The notes beneath the pieces were generated by a model. That model did no database searches. It saw only the letters and a list, made by a program, of their open reading frames with translations, and was not told the origin of the DNA. Below, in pieces: positions 26,383-35,859 of a stretch of DNA of 64,000 bases; position 1 is the first letter of the stretch; each line of letters opens with the position of its first letter. The stretch is from NCBI RefSeq assembly GCF_000215935.2, contig NZ_AFNU02000009.1:1-64000 (forward strand), written 5' to 3'. A program made the position numbers and the translations under genes. The DNA comes from Haloplasma contractile SSD-17B. Its GTDB lineage: Bacteria > Bacillota_I > Bacilli_A > Haloplasmatales > Haloplasmataceae.

Positions 26383-28866
26383 CTAAAGTACTCTAGCAGA
26401 TAATGGATTTATTGTTTGGTTGTTATAAGTTACTGTAGTATCAGTATAATTTATAACAACTTGTTTTCCATTACTGTAGGTATTAATAATAACACCGTTT
26501 TGATAGACTTCTCGGTCAATCCATTCACTATTAATAACATCTTTTAGACTTCCATTAACCTCATTATAGACTTCATCAATTAATTTTTGATACTGAGTAA
26601 ATTCAGTAGAATAAAACTCTGATGAGTTCGTAGAGTTCAAGTTATATGAAGGCTTTTCTGTCAACATGAAAGATGGATAAACATTATAATCAATCATTCG
26701 TAATTGATCCTTCACAGTGTAGAATGAAAAGTTAGAATACGGTGCATATACTTCCATCGTACCATTTAAAACAAGTTGTAAAAATGGAACTGTATCTGTT
26801 TCATATAAATATTGCGTTGGATAAACAGGTGCATCAAGGTAACGATCAACATAGTCCCAAGTATATAGGTTTGGATCTTTTGCGTTAATCATATGTGACT
26901 TGTTTGCTTCTTTAAATCCTTTGCGATATAGCTCTATTGAATCGGTAACTGAGCGTTCCTTATCATCGTAGTCACTATAGAGATTATTTGAAATCCCTTC
27001 AATTGTAGTTGAATTAGTATTTAAATCCTCAATTTCATCTAAGTGAATTCCCAACCAGTCAATACTTTTATCAGGACGTGCGTAGTTAATTTCTGTAACT
27101 GGTGCATCGATTATATTTAAATATTTTGTAATATAGTAATTATTTATATGACGAGCAGCATTCTGTCTAATTGACATCTGTTCTTCATTAATATGCGTGT
27201 AGTCCTGAGCTAACGATAAATCAACTCCAGTCTCTCTCATCGAGTCAATTACATCTTGAAAATCTCGCTTCCTACCAACTTCATTATTCCAGTCAGTCTC
27301 CCAAGGTCTTGATAATGTGATTCCACCTTGTTGCCAACCGTATAAACCACTATTTATATTTGTTATTCCCGTGTTCATGACTTCACTAAGAATAGATTCT
27401 ACATCGTCAATATCAGTTAGTACGACATCTTTATATCCTAAAATATTCTTCTTAACATCAGACATAATAAAATCGAGTCGAATTGGGATTTCATTATACG
27501 CTTGCTCTTCAATGGATAACGTATTTGTCTCAATTAAGTACTTCTTGTATTGTTTTGCCATCCCAACATAGTCAGCTGGTAGTTCATCATGACTCCCATC
27601 ACCAGCTAAAAAATCATAAGTCATTTTAATATCAAATTTGTTATGTTCTTCTAATCGTTCCATATTACCAGATGTTCGACTGTAGGGTTGGTAATATCTT
27701 TTATTTAATTCAAATCTTGGATACGCCCATGTATAGTGAGTCATATTCTCTTCAGGGCTTACTATAATTTGCATAAACTCTGAAGCACTTTCAGCATAGC
27801 CAACAAAAGCATTTTGTCTGTTACCATGAGCAACACCATAAACAGGCATAACTGGATTATTGAATGGCACGTAGTTTGGCTCATAGAACTCTGCTCTAGT
27901 ACTATGACCATAATCTTTACCATATACATCCCCTGTATAGTTCTTTAAGGACGTTTCATAATCTTTAAATCGAATCAGTGCACCAGAACCGTCTGGTACT
28001 AACACGTAACCTGGCATCATCTCATTTGGTATCACAATATCATAATCTTTTTCATCATCATCATCATTTGGATTGGGATCACCATAGTATACTTTTTGAC
28101 CACCAGATGCCCCAAAGAATGGATTAAAGATAATGGCTGCTAATGAGTTTAAACTCTCACCAGATAGTTCTTCATGTTTCACTTCATAAGACATACCATC
28201 TTCATTAAAGTAAATGTGAACATCAACACTTAAATCAAATAGGACCTCATACTTATAATTTTCTTCATAAAAGTCAACATTTAAAATATAGTGATTGTCA
28301 GTTCCACTAACACGTTTTAGGTCAGATGTCACATTTTCATATCCAGCACTTGAAAGCCGATTAATACTATCAGTTACATCATAATACTCGATCGATAACA
28401 ATGAATTTGCAAGACCTGTATACGTTGTGTTTAAGCGGTCTTCATAAGGTTCACATAATTCTTCTTTCTGATCTTCAGGTGCGTCATCGCATATATCTTT
28501 TGCATCTTTTCTAAATGGTACATCAAGTCCCGTCTTCCATAAATAGTTTTGATTATTACGTGTATCATGAATAGCAATTACATCTCGTTCATCTTTAAAA
28601 TAATAAGCGATACCCTCAGATAGATCTGGATTTACAGTATCAGGTGTTACTGTTTCTGAATTCGAAAGATCTGATGGCATGTATCCTTCTGTTGCATATA
28701 ATAATTCAAATGCTGTGGTATCTGAAATTGCATTCTCTAAATCAAACGACTTCGGAGGCAATGATGTATCCCTATTACTAGGCACATAATTAGCAGATAC
28801 TGTGAGAGAAACCACAGTAATAATTAATAAAAATATACCTAAAACTCCTTTTTTATTTCGCAACAT
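26383..28866 (-). CDS. Large exported DUF5696-like protein
   Basis: An 827-residue protein with a signal peptide or membrane anchor at residues 8-27. I match it to the DUF5696 group, which occurs beside sugar ABC genes in Paenibacillus-like bacteria; this is from memory of gene neighbourhoods, not a search. A Tyr- and Asp-rich beta part (with an acidic stretch DDDDEKDYD near 265) is followed by a region near 510-600 that looks like a TIM barrel (GLYGWQQGGITLSRPWET, then a HINEEQM helix). It may be a glycan-binding or degrading surface protein. No catalytic residues can be named. Start 28866 has AGGAGG upstream; the frame from 28896 overlaps the previous gene. Confidence 0.72.
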   Translation of the reverse strand: MLRNKKGVLGIFLLIITVVSLTVSANYVPSNRDTSLPPKSFDLENAISDTTAFELLYATEGYMPSDLSNSETVTPDTVNPDLSEGIAYYFKDERDVIAIHDTRNNQNYLWKTGLDVPFRKDAKDICDDAPEDQKEELCEPYEDRLNTTYTGLANSLLSIEYYDVTDSINRLSSAGYENVTSDLKRVSGTDNHYILNVDFYEENYKYEVLFDLSVDVHIYFNEDGMSYEVKHEELSGESLNSLAAIIFNPFFGASGGQKVYYGDPNPNDDDDEKDYDIVIPNEMMPGYVLVPDGSGALIRFKDYETSLKNYTGDVYGKDYGHSTRAEFYEPNYVPFNNPVMPVYGVAHGNRQNAFVGYAESASEFMQIIVSPEENMTHYTWAYPRFELNKRYYQPYSRTSGNMERLEEHNKFDIKMTYDFLAGDGSHDELPADYVGMAKQYKKYLIETNTLSIEEQAYNEIPIRLDFIMSDVKKNILGYKDVVLTDIDDVESILSEVMNTGITNINSGLYGWQQGGITLSRPWETDWNNEVGRKRDFQDVIDSMRETGVDLSLAQDYTHINEEQMSIRQNAARHINNYYITKYLNIIDAPVTEINYARPDKSIDWLGIHLDEIEDLNTNSTTIEGISNNLYSDYDDKERSVTDSIELYRKGFKEANKSHMINAKDPNLYTWDYVDRYLDAPVYPTQYLYETDTVPFLQLVLNGTMEVYAPYSNFSFYTVKDQLRMIDYNVYPSFMLTEKPSYNLNSTNSSEFYSTEFTQYQKLIDEVYNEVNGSLKDVINSEWIDREVYQNGVIINTYSNGKQVVINYTDTTVTYNNQTINPLSARVL

Positions 28867-30919
28867 TTCGAATCGCCTCCTTGATAATCGTTTCAATGAA
28901 TGTATATAATTGATCCCACATAATTGTGATAATTAGAAGCACGACTGCAAGGATCACCATAAATGTAATTGTTAATGCAATACTTTTAAATGTAGTTCGA
29001 ATTTGATAATTATGTGTTTCTTGTATACCGAGTTGAAGGTTAATAAATGTCCAAACTTGACCGATAAGTAATGCAATACTTAAAAAGAATGTTTCATTGT
29101 AGGTCATAATGTGTGACATTAGAGTAATAAACGTCATTGCAAGCATTATAGGTGCTAGTGAATACATAAACATGATATAAATTTGTTTTAATCCACCTTC
29201 TCCATCATTGATCGATGTAACAAGATAATTACAGACTATGAATAGGAAGATTAGTGAGAAGAACCCTAGTACAATAGAATTAAAGTCCATGTCTTCAACT
29301 TGTGTAAATTGATAAATAAAGCCTTTACCAATTGTATACCACATGAATATTACAAAGAATACAATTAAGATTAGAGTAGCGGCAAGGGTCGAACCTTTTC
29401 TTCCTTTTTTAAGTTCATAATAAGAATCGATTGGATGTCTCATCACTCTAAACATATAAAGAAAATCTTTAATTACTTTAACATGATAGACTTTTCTAAA
29501 GACAGATTTAGGAACATCTAAAATCTGGTACTTCTTATCAAAGATTTGTAGAAGTTTTAATACAATTGCAATTACTACTGTTAGAATAATAATTATTTTT
29601 AAATTGTTTTGAAGCCATATATTTCGAACTTCCCAATAGGCTTCTGAGTAGAACGGACGATTTCCTGCAATTTCAAAGTGTTCCATTGCTTGTTCATACT
29701 CTTGTTGATATAAATAGTTTTTACCAATATTGTTATGCGCTAATACTGACATTTGGTTGAGTCTCAATACGCCATCCCAAATTTCAACCGCTTCTTCATA
29801 ACGTCCATCTTTGTAAATACGTAATGCCTCATATATTCGATTTGCATATTCAGTAGGCTTATACGACTGGAGAAATGATTGATCATCATCAGCCGTCCAA
29901 ATACGACCTTGTGAATCGACAGCAATCGTAGCTAGTGAACTATATAGACCAGAAACATCCTCCCGATTCATACCAAAACCAGGATCAAGATTATTAGCAC
30001 CAAAGCTATATATATAATCCCCCTCAGATGAATACACAAAAATTGTTCCTGTCTTCATTGCTGCATATATAATTCCATCTTCATCCACATAAATATCTAT
30101 TGCATCATCTTGTGAGAAAAGAGGATGTGAAAAAATGTTACTCCCAGCAATATTATGTTTCTTTACACCATTAAACTGTGTTCCCATTGTGGTCGAGTAA
30201 ACAATCCCCTCTTGGTCAACAAAGATATTCGTTAATGTTAAAGGAACTTTATCATCTAAACTTTCCTTTTGTTCTTCAGTAAAAATTTGTTCTTGTAACC
30301 GTTCTACAAGCGATAATGTTACCTTATTTTGTGTAAAGTATCCTAGAAACTCACCCGAGTTAGATAATTGGATGACTCCATCATAAACACCTTGACCTAT
30401 AATAAACATATTTCCGCGGTTATCAACAGCAACACGCATTGGTTCATACGCAGTGTCTCCAAATGATGGTGCAGTAGGTCGACCAAACGATTCTATTAAT
30501 TCACCATCTGAAGTAAATCGAAAGATCGTTTTTGCTCCTGAATCTGCCACATAGATATCATTAGATTCAGTTACAAATAGTCCACGCGGCTTGTCAAACT
30601 GTTCATGGGAAAGTTCTAAAATGACTTCATCTTGATTAATATCATATTTTAAAACACGTTTATTTCCTGTATCAGCAATATATAAAATATCCTGATCATC
30701 GATAAATATGTCTTCTGGTTCTTTTAATCGTAATTCCATTACCGTTCGATGAGGTAAATATGCATCCTGGGTTCTGACTGGTTGCCCTTTTGAGTTCAGA
30801 GTCACTGTATAAGTAGTTGCAGGGGATGCATTAGCTGTTAGTGTAAACATAGGTAAAACTACAGCTATAAAAACCAGTAGTGTCTTAACTAAATTTTTAA
30901 TTCTTCTATTTTTTAGCAT
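28853..30919 (-). CDS. NHL beta-propeller / TPR / Yip1-like membrane protein
   Basis: A 688-residue protein with four parts. A signal peptide (1-31, ending ANA) leads to NHL repeats (about 45-355, for example PEDIFIDDQDILYIADTGN and PRGLFVTESNDIYVADSG). A TPR pair (about 360-435) follows, then a membrane segment (about 445-465). The C-terminal third has five hydrophobic segments of Yip1 type. The propeller should be outside. Such proteins accompany DUF5696 and sugar ABC genes elsewhere; a role as an importer-associated receptor or scaffold is inference. Its stop overlaps the next start. Confidence 0.8.
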   Translation of the reverse strand: MLKNRRIKNLVKTLLVFIAVVLPMFTLTANASPATTYTVTLNSKGQPVRTQDAYLPHRTVMELRLKEPEDIFIDDQDILYIADTGNKRVLKYDINQDEVILELSHEQFDKPRGLFVTESNDIYVADSGAKTIFRFTSDGELIESFGRPTAPSFGDTAYEPMRVAVDNRGNMFIIGQGVYDGVIQLSNSGEFLGYFTQNKVTLSLVERLQEQIFTEEQKESLDDKVPLTLTNIFVDQEGIVYSTTMGTQFNGVKKHNIAGSNIFSHPLFSQDDAIDIYVDEDGIIYAAMKTGTIFVYSSEGDYIYSFGANNLDPGFGMNREDVSGLYSSLATIAVDSQGRIWTADDDQSFLQSYKPTEYANRIYEALRIYKDGRYEEAVEIWDGVLRLNQMSVLAHNNIGKNYLYQQEYEQAMEHFEIAGNRPFYSEAYWEVRNIWLQNNLKIIIILTVVIAIVLKLLQIFDKKYQILDVPKSVFRKVYHVKVIKDFLYMFRVMRHPIDSYYELKKGRKGSTLAATLILIVFFVIFMWYTIGKGFIYQFTQVEDMDFNSIVLGFFSLIFLFIVCNYLVTSINDGEGGLKQIYIMFMYSLAPIMLAMTFITLMSHIMTYNETFFLSIALLIGQVWTFINLQLGIQETHNYQIRTTFKSIALTITFMVILAVVLLIITIMWDQLYTFIETIIKEAIRNVAK

Positions 30920-30936
30920 AATTGTAGTCCTCCCTG

Positions 30937-31809
30937 TTACTTAATTCCTGAATGACTCATTGTATTCATAATTCGAGACTGCATAAAGATAAACATAATT
31001 AAATTTGGTAAAAACAAAATTAATCCGGCAGCCGCTGCCATCCCTGCCCCAGCAGTTATATTTTGTTGTTGATTCGTTAATGTCAAAATATAGAATGAGA
31101 ATGATTTTAATGTCTCATCTTGAATATACCAGTTTGATGGTTCAGGGTTCCCCCATGTAAACTGGAAGGTTAACATCGCAACAGTTGCAAGTGCTGGCTT
31201 TGTTAAAGGAATAATAATTTTAAATATTATATGTAAATCATTTGCACCATCTAATTTAGCTGCTTCTATAATCGAATCTGGAATTTGATCGATAAACTGT
31301 TTAACTAAAAAGACATAAACAGGGGTTGCTAAATAAGGAATGATGTGTGCCCAGAATGTATTTAATAATCCTAAACGTGCCACTATTAAGTATCGTGGTA
31401 TAACAACAGCTGTTATTACAAACATTAACGCCATTTGGTTAATACTAAACAATTTTTGCTTTGCTTTAAATTGTTTCTTAGATAATACATATCCACCCAT
31501 TGTAGAAATAATGATCGTTATTGAAATCATTACCACTGCCACTGTAATTGAGTTGAATAGATATCGTGTCATCGGCACTCCAGTTGTAGATGACGTTCTA
31601 AATAAATCTTGAAAGTTTTTAAGCGTTGGTTTTTGCACTAGAAACCTTGGAGGGAACATAAATAGTTCATCTAATGGTTTAAATGCTGTACTGAAAATGT
31701 ACACAACAGGAAGTAACATGACAAGCGCTAATGGTATTAATATAAGATACCATTTTAGTTGTGATCGATGAAAATTCTTTGGATTTATTTTTGTACCTTG
31801 TAAACTCAT
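30937..31809 (-). CDS. Sugar ABC transporter permease (MalG type)
   Basis: A 290-residue permease with six membrane segments; the EAA loop EAAKLDGANDLHIIFKIIIP is near residue 190. Start at 31809 is the ATG after GGAGG; an earlier in-frame TTG overlaps that site. It follows its MalF-type partner by 15 bases and precedes the NHL/Yip1 gene. Confidence 0.88.
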   Translation of the reverse strand: MSLQGTKINPKNFHRSQLKWYLILIPLALVMLLPVVYIFSTAFKPLDELFMFPPRFLVQKPTLKNFQDLFRTSSTTGVPMTRYLFNSITVAVVMISITIIISTMGGYVLSKKQFKAKQKLFSINQMALMFVITAVVIPRYLIVARLGLLNTFWAHIIPYLATPVYVFLVKQFIDQIPDSIIEAAKLDGANDLHIIFKIIIPLTKPALATVAMLTFQFTWGNPEPSNWYIQDETLKSFSFYILTLTNQQQNITAGAGMAAAAGLILFLPNLIMFIFMQSRIMNTMSHSGIK

Positions 31810-31824
31810 ATGAAACACCTCCAA

Positions 31825-32766
31825 TTAATCTTTTTCGCCAAATAAAATATACGCGGTTTTTGAGAATCCCCAGATAATTAAGAGTAATACAACTGATAAT
31901 GCTGCAGCATAACCCATTTCATATCGAATCATACCAAAATCTTCAATATGGTTAATAATCAACTGTCCTGAATATTGTGGAGTTGGGTTCTGACCCGATA
32001 ATGCAACACCAATGTATCCGTTATTAAAACTCTGTACAATCGCCATAACGGCACCGAATAACATCTGCGGTTTCATTGACGGAATCGTAATATGAATAAC
32101 TTCTTGGAATTTGTTTTTTATACCATCAATGTAAGCGGCTTCGTATAATTCTTCGTTTCCATTTAATACTCCAGCTAACATCGCCAAGAACCCTATCCCC
32201 ATTGCACTATATAGAGATACAATGATCATAATGTCCATTAACCAAGCTGGATCTTGTAAAAATTGAATCGGTTTTGAGATGAAATCATTTGATAGTAAAA
32301 CAGAGTTTAACCATCCGTTCTCATCACCGTTAAATAATACCCTAAATATTACTTGCATTAAAATTGGTCCTAACATAGAAGGAGTATATATAGCAAGTGC
32401 TATAATTGTTCGAGGTATACGTTGAATCTGAGCTAGCATCCATGCAAGAATGAATGCTAGCATATATCCACCAGGACCTGTAATTAAAGCATACTTAAAT
32501 GTGTTTGGTAATACATATTTTAAGAAAACGGGATCCTTTGTAAGGACTGTAATATAATTCATTAAGCCCCTATATTCAGGTGCTTCTATTAAGTTAAAAC
32601 TTGTAAGTGATAATCCTACTGCTATTGCCACAGGGATTGCAATAAATAACGAGAATAATAGAGCATATGGTAGCAGTAAGAAAAATACAGAGAGTGCGTC
32701 GGAAAGTTTTCCTGTTTTAAAGTCATGTTGAACACGCTGTTTTAATTGTTTATATTTCTGTTTCAT
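31825..32766 (-). CDS. Sugar ABC transporter permease (MalF type)
   Basis: A 313-residue permease with six membrane segments; the EAA loop EAAYIDGIKNKFQEVIHITI is near residue 205. GGAG lies eight bases before the start. With the next gene it forms the first permease pair, directly after the 995-residue binding protein, which is probably its receptor. Confidence 0.88.
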   Translation of the reverse strand: MKQKYKQLKQRVQHDFKTGKLSDALSVFFLLLPYALLFSLFIAIPVAIAVGLSLTSFNLIEAPEYRGLMNYITVLTKDPVFLKYVLPNTFKYALITGPGGYMLAFILAWMLAQIQRIPRTIIALAIYTPSMLGPILMQVIFRVLFNGDENGWLNSVLLSNDFISKPIQFLQDPAWLMDIMIIVSLYSAMGIGFLAMLAGVLNGNEELYEAAYIDGIKNKFQEVIHITIPSMKPQMLFGAVMAIVQSFNNGYIGVALSGQNPTPQYSGQLIINHIEDFGMIRYEMGYAAALSVVLLLIIWGFSKTAYILFGEKD

Positions 32767-32777
32767 AATTGCATCTC

Positions 32778-35765
32778 CTATCCTCTATTATCTTTAGCTG
32801 CCTCTATTTGCTCTTCAATCCAAAATACATCCCTAATTGTATATGGCTTAATTGGGTTCCCTTTTTGGTCTAAATAGCCAAATTCGATCATCTTACGTTC
32901 TATTTCTCGATTTATAACAATTGTTTCTTTGTCAATTGCTATTCGAGCCGGTTCTCCCTCGAACACAGCACTATTCCAGATATTAGATATTCCACGTTCT
33001 AGCATATATTGTCCCGGTGTTCTCGGAACATCACGTAACCATTTTACTTGCTCTAAAATTACGTCTTTATCTTTCTTTTCTATTGGCGAGTTTCTCACTG
33101 CGTTGACATTCCCTGACAACCATACGTATTCAGGACCATAGGTCGCTTGAAGTGTGTATGCAAATTCTGTTTGTGTCTCAGTACTCATCCACCACTTTAA
33201 GAATTCCCAACTCGCATCAGGTTTATCAGTAGATTCCATAATGACATTACCGAAGCCGTTCGCTATATACCAACGACTAATTGAACCATCGTCTTGTTCT
33301 GTACCAGGATATGGTGCTAATTCCCACTGTCCAACAAGCTCTGGTGCAGCATTTTTTAATTGAATATAAGTGTTGAAGTCAATAATACCAATTGGCAATT
33401 CATTATATCTAAATGAGTTATAAAATATTTGAACCTGTTCTGGTAAAGAATACTTAGTAAATAATTCTGATAAATAATTCAAACCTTTTACTGAATTAGG
33501 GTCATTAATTGCAGTTGTAATACCGTCTGAATCATAGTGTTCTACATTATACAGTTTTCCGTTATTCTGATAAATAAACGGAGATGTCTGATAGAACCAT
33601 TTTTGTGAGCCACCACCTGCAATAGGATGATAGAAATTCATTCCATAACGTTGTAATTCAGGTAATAAGTCCGTTACATCATTCCATGTATCAGGAACAT
33701 CTAGATTTAAAGCTCTAAACGTATCTTTACGATATACTACCGCATGGAAATCAAGTGTCTCAGGAAGTGCATATACGCGTTCATTTAACACGTATGGAAC
33801 AAACGCACCCGGTGCAAAGTCTCCTGCTACTTGCCAGAAATCTTCAAATGAAGTCAGGTCGTAAGCAGCCCCCCTGATTGCAAGGTCATAAGGCATATAA
33901 GATAATAGACCTAACGCTAAATCAGGATCTTGATTACCAGCTGTAGCCATTAATAATTTATTTGGATCTGGCATAACGGAAATTTTTACTTTAATGCCTG
34001 TTCTCTCTGTGAAATCTGAGTCCGCCATTTTCTGCATAATATCAACATAAGTCATTGGATGATTTACCCATATTTCAAGTACTTCAGGGTCTGTCTCTAG
34101 CTTATACTTATCTGATGTAAATGTAGACCAGAACGACCTTATTCCTGCGCCCATACGTTTCACGACACCTGCATTAGGCTTCGGTAATTTCTTATCATTA
34201 TATAAGTAAATCCCATCTAAGTACAAGGGTTGAGTACTAAATCTGTCCATTGAATCACCAAGTAGCTGAGCGACTGACCCAGATCCACCTGACAAGTCTT
34301 CTAGGTATAATGGTAATTCATCTGGTTTTTCTCTCATCTCTTGTATTTTATAAATCGCTTTTTGCAAATAAGATAATGTTGCAGAGTTATAACTATTCGG
34401 TGCATACTCATCTAAGTCTTGAACCATATCTTTTATTATTACTTCGTAAGCTTCTAAATAAGCATCTGTTTCAGGGATATAGCGTGTAAGTCTCCATGTT
34501 CTATTTTCATCGACTTCTTTCCCTGTAATTTTCTTTATTTCTAATGAGAATTCATTAACATGATCAATAATTAATTGAATATTTCTGATTGCTTCTGATG
34601 CTGGTTGTCGCTCTGCTCTAAGTGTGATTGTGTGCGTTCCTTTTGTTAAATAGAACTCATAAGGATCACCATTATTATCAGATAACGTTTCATTTTCCCA
34701 ATTTCCTGATTTTGTTGTTTTGAATTCATATGCTTTCATTTCTTCAAAAGGAATTTTTCCATTGATTTTAATTGTTCTAAACACACTAAAATCACTCTTA
34801 TCATTCATATAATGGAATGCTAATTTGTATAAACCGTCTTCTTTAGCCTTTAATTGATAGGTTAATTCATGTCCTGCTGTATCCCAAGAAAGTCCATCAA
34901 TTACGTTAAGTTTCTTATCAACAGCATCAAATGGCTTTACAGATGGAACTTTTAATGCGTTCATACGAACAAAAGATGAATTCTTATTGATATAAGACGT
35001 TGCATTTATATACTCTAATGATTTTACTGGTTGTCCTTTATGTAATGCCTTATAGTCATCATATGTTTTGATTTCAGTAGGTGAAACCACATTTAGTTCT
35101 CCTACATATAAAAGATTGGATGTCACATTTTCAATGCGAATTGTGTTTTGTCCTTCTTCTAAATAGAACAATAACGGTAGAACCGTATCATAAGTATTAT
35201 TATAAAGTTCAGTTGTTTGCCAATCAGTAATTAAATTCTGAGGTGGTAACGATTCATCACCATATGTATCTGTGCTAAAGATTTTAGTGGAATCTTCCCA
35301 CAACAAAGGGATATCGATTGTTTCTGTATCACTATATTGATGTTTATTATTTATTTTAATAGAAAGGGTTAAGTTATTAAGTGAATTGGTAGCCGTTTTA
35401 TAATCTAGTTGAATATGATAATAGCCTGCTTCTGACACATTAACCTCATAGTTCGCTGCCTCGTTACGAGTTAATGCAACCACATCCTGCTCATATTCTT
35501 GATCAAAAATTAAGTCTGTATTAGTTAGATTGGCTTTCGCGGGTTCTAATGAGTAATCTAATGTAATTTCTTTCATAAAGTCTAAATATGTAAACCTAGG
35601 ATTTTCTAGTGATTGATTCAAAAAATTGGTTGCGTTTGTCACCATTTCTTCGGTGATTTCACCTTTAGGTTTATACGTTGCATTTTTTTTATTGTTAATT
35701 GAGTTACCAACAAATAGAGCGATTATTAAACTAACTATTGTGATTAATACAATTAATTTCTTCAA
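32778..35765 (-). CDS. Giant solute-binding protein fused to carbohydrate-binding-like domains
   Basis: A 995-residue exported protein, about twice the normal size for a binding protein. The N-terminal hydrophobic segment (4-24) has no Cys, so the protein is likely anchored or released rather than lipidated. Two beta-sandwich units follow (about 100-240, with NEAANYEVNVSEAGYYHIQL; and about 290-415, with KEDGLYKLAFHYMNDKSD), then a helical linker (420-540). An extracellular solute-binding domain fills about 555-970 (LEIWVNHPMTYVDIMQKM, DFTERTGIKVKISVMPDP, then the Trp-rich C-terminus). The sandwiches resemble carbohydrate-binding modules and may hold glucan chains. It sits before the first permease pair. 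Confidence 0.82.
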   Translation of the reverse strand: MKKLIVLITIVSLIIALFVGNSINNKKNATYKPKGEITEEMVTNATNFLNQSLENPRFTYLDFMKEITLDYSLEPAKANLTNTDLIFDQEYEQDVVALTRNEAANYEVNVSEAGYYHIQLDYKTATNSLNNLTLSIKINNKHQYSDTETIDIPLLWEDSTKIFSTDTYGDESLPPQNLITDWQTTELYNNTYDTVLPLLFYLEEGQNTIRIENVTSNLLYVGELNVVSPTEIKTYDDYKALHKGQPVKSLEYINATSYINKNSSFVRMNALKVPSVKPFDAVDKKLNVIDGLSWDTAGHELTYQLKAKEDGLYKLAFHYMNDKSDFSVFRTIKINGKIPFEEMKAYEFKTTKSGNWENETLSDNNGDPYEFYLTKGTHTITLRAERQPASEAIRNIQLIIDHVNEFSLEIKKITGKEVDENRTWRLTRYIPETDAYLEAYEVIIKDMVQDLDEYAPNSYNSATLSYLQKAIYKIQEMREKPDELPLYLEDLSGGSGSVAQLLGDSMDRFSTQPLYLDGIYLYNDKKLPKPNAGVVKRMGAGIRSFWSTFTSDKYKLETDPEVLEIWVNHPMTYVDIMQKMADSDFTERTGIKVKISVMPDPNKLLMATAGNQDPDLALGLLSYMPYDLAIRGAAYDLTSFEDFWQVAGDFAPGAFVPYVLNERVYALPETLDFHAVVYRKDTFRALNLDVPDTWNDVTDLLPELQRYGMNFYHPIAGGGSQKWFYQTSPFIYQNNGKLYNVEHYDSDGITTAINDPNSVKGLNYLSELFTKYSLPEQVQIFYNSFRYNELPIGIIDFNTYIQLKNAAPELVGQWELAPYPGTEQDDGSISRWYIANGFGNVIMESTDKPDASWEFLKWWMSTETQTEFAYTLQATYGPEYVWLSGNVNAVRNSPIEKKDKDVILEQVKWLRDVPRTPGQYMLERGISNIWNSAVFEGEPARIAIDKETIVINREIERKMIEFGYLDQKGNPIKPYTIRDVFWIEEQIEAAKDNRG

Positions 35766-35805
35766 AGTAACTCCTCCTTACCTCACATAAATGTTCTAAC
35801 AAATG

Positions 35806-35842
35806 ATATAGCACTAAATCATTAACTGATTCAGTGCTATAT
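35806..35842 (-). other. Hairpin between the two binding-protein genes
   Basis: A 16-bp stem ATATAGCACTGAATCA / TGATTTAGTGCTATAT with a 5-base loop and no T-run after it. Placed after the first binding protein, it could be a partial terminator or a 3' stabiliser that raises the level of the binding protein over the rest of the operon. Confidence 0.65.
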
Positions 35843-35859
35843 TTTCAAAGATATAAAGC

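Noticed and set aside
34250-34489. Plus-strand frames inside the 995-residue gene and other large genes
   Set aside because: Antisense shadows without ribosome sites or recognisable domains.
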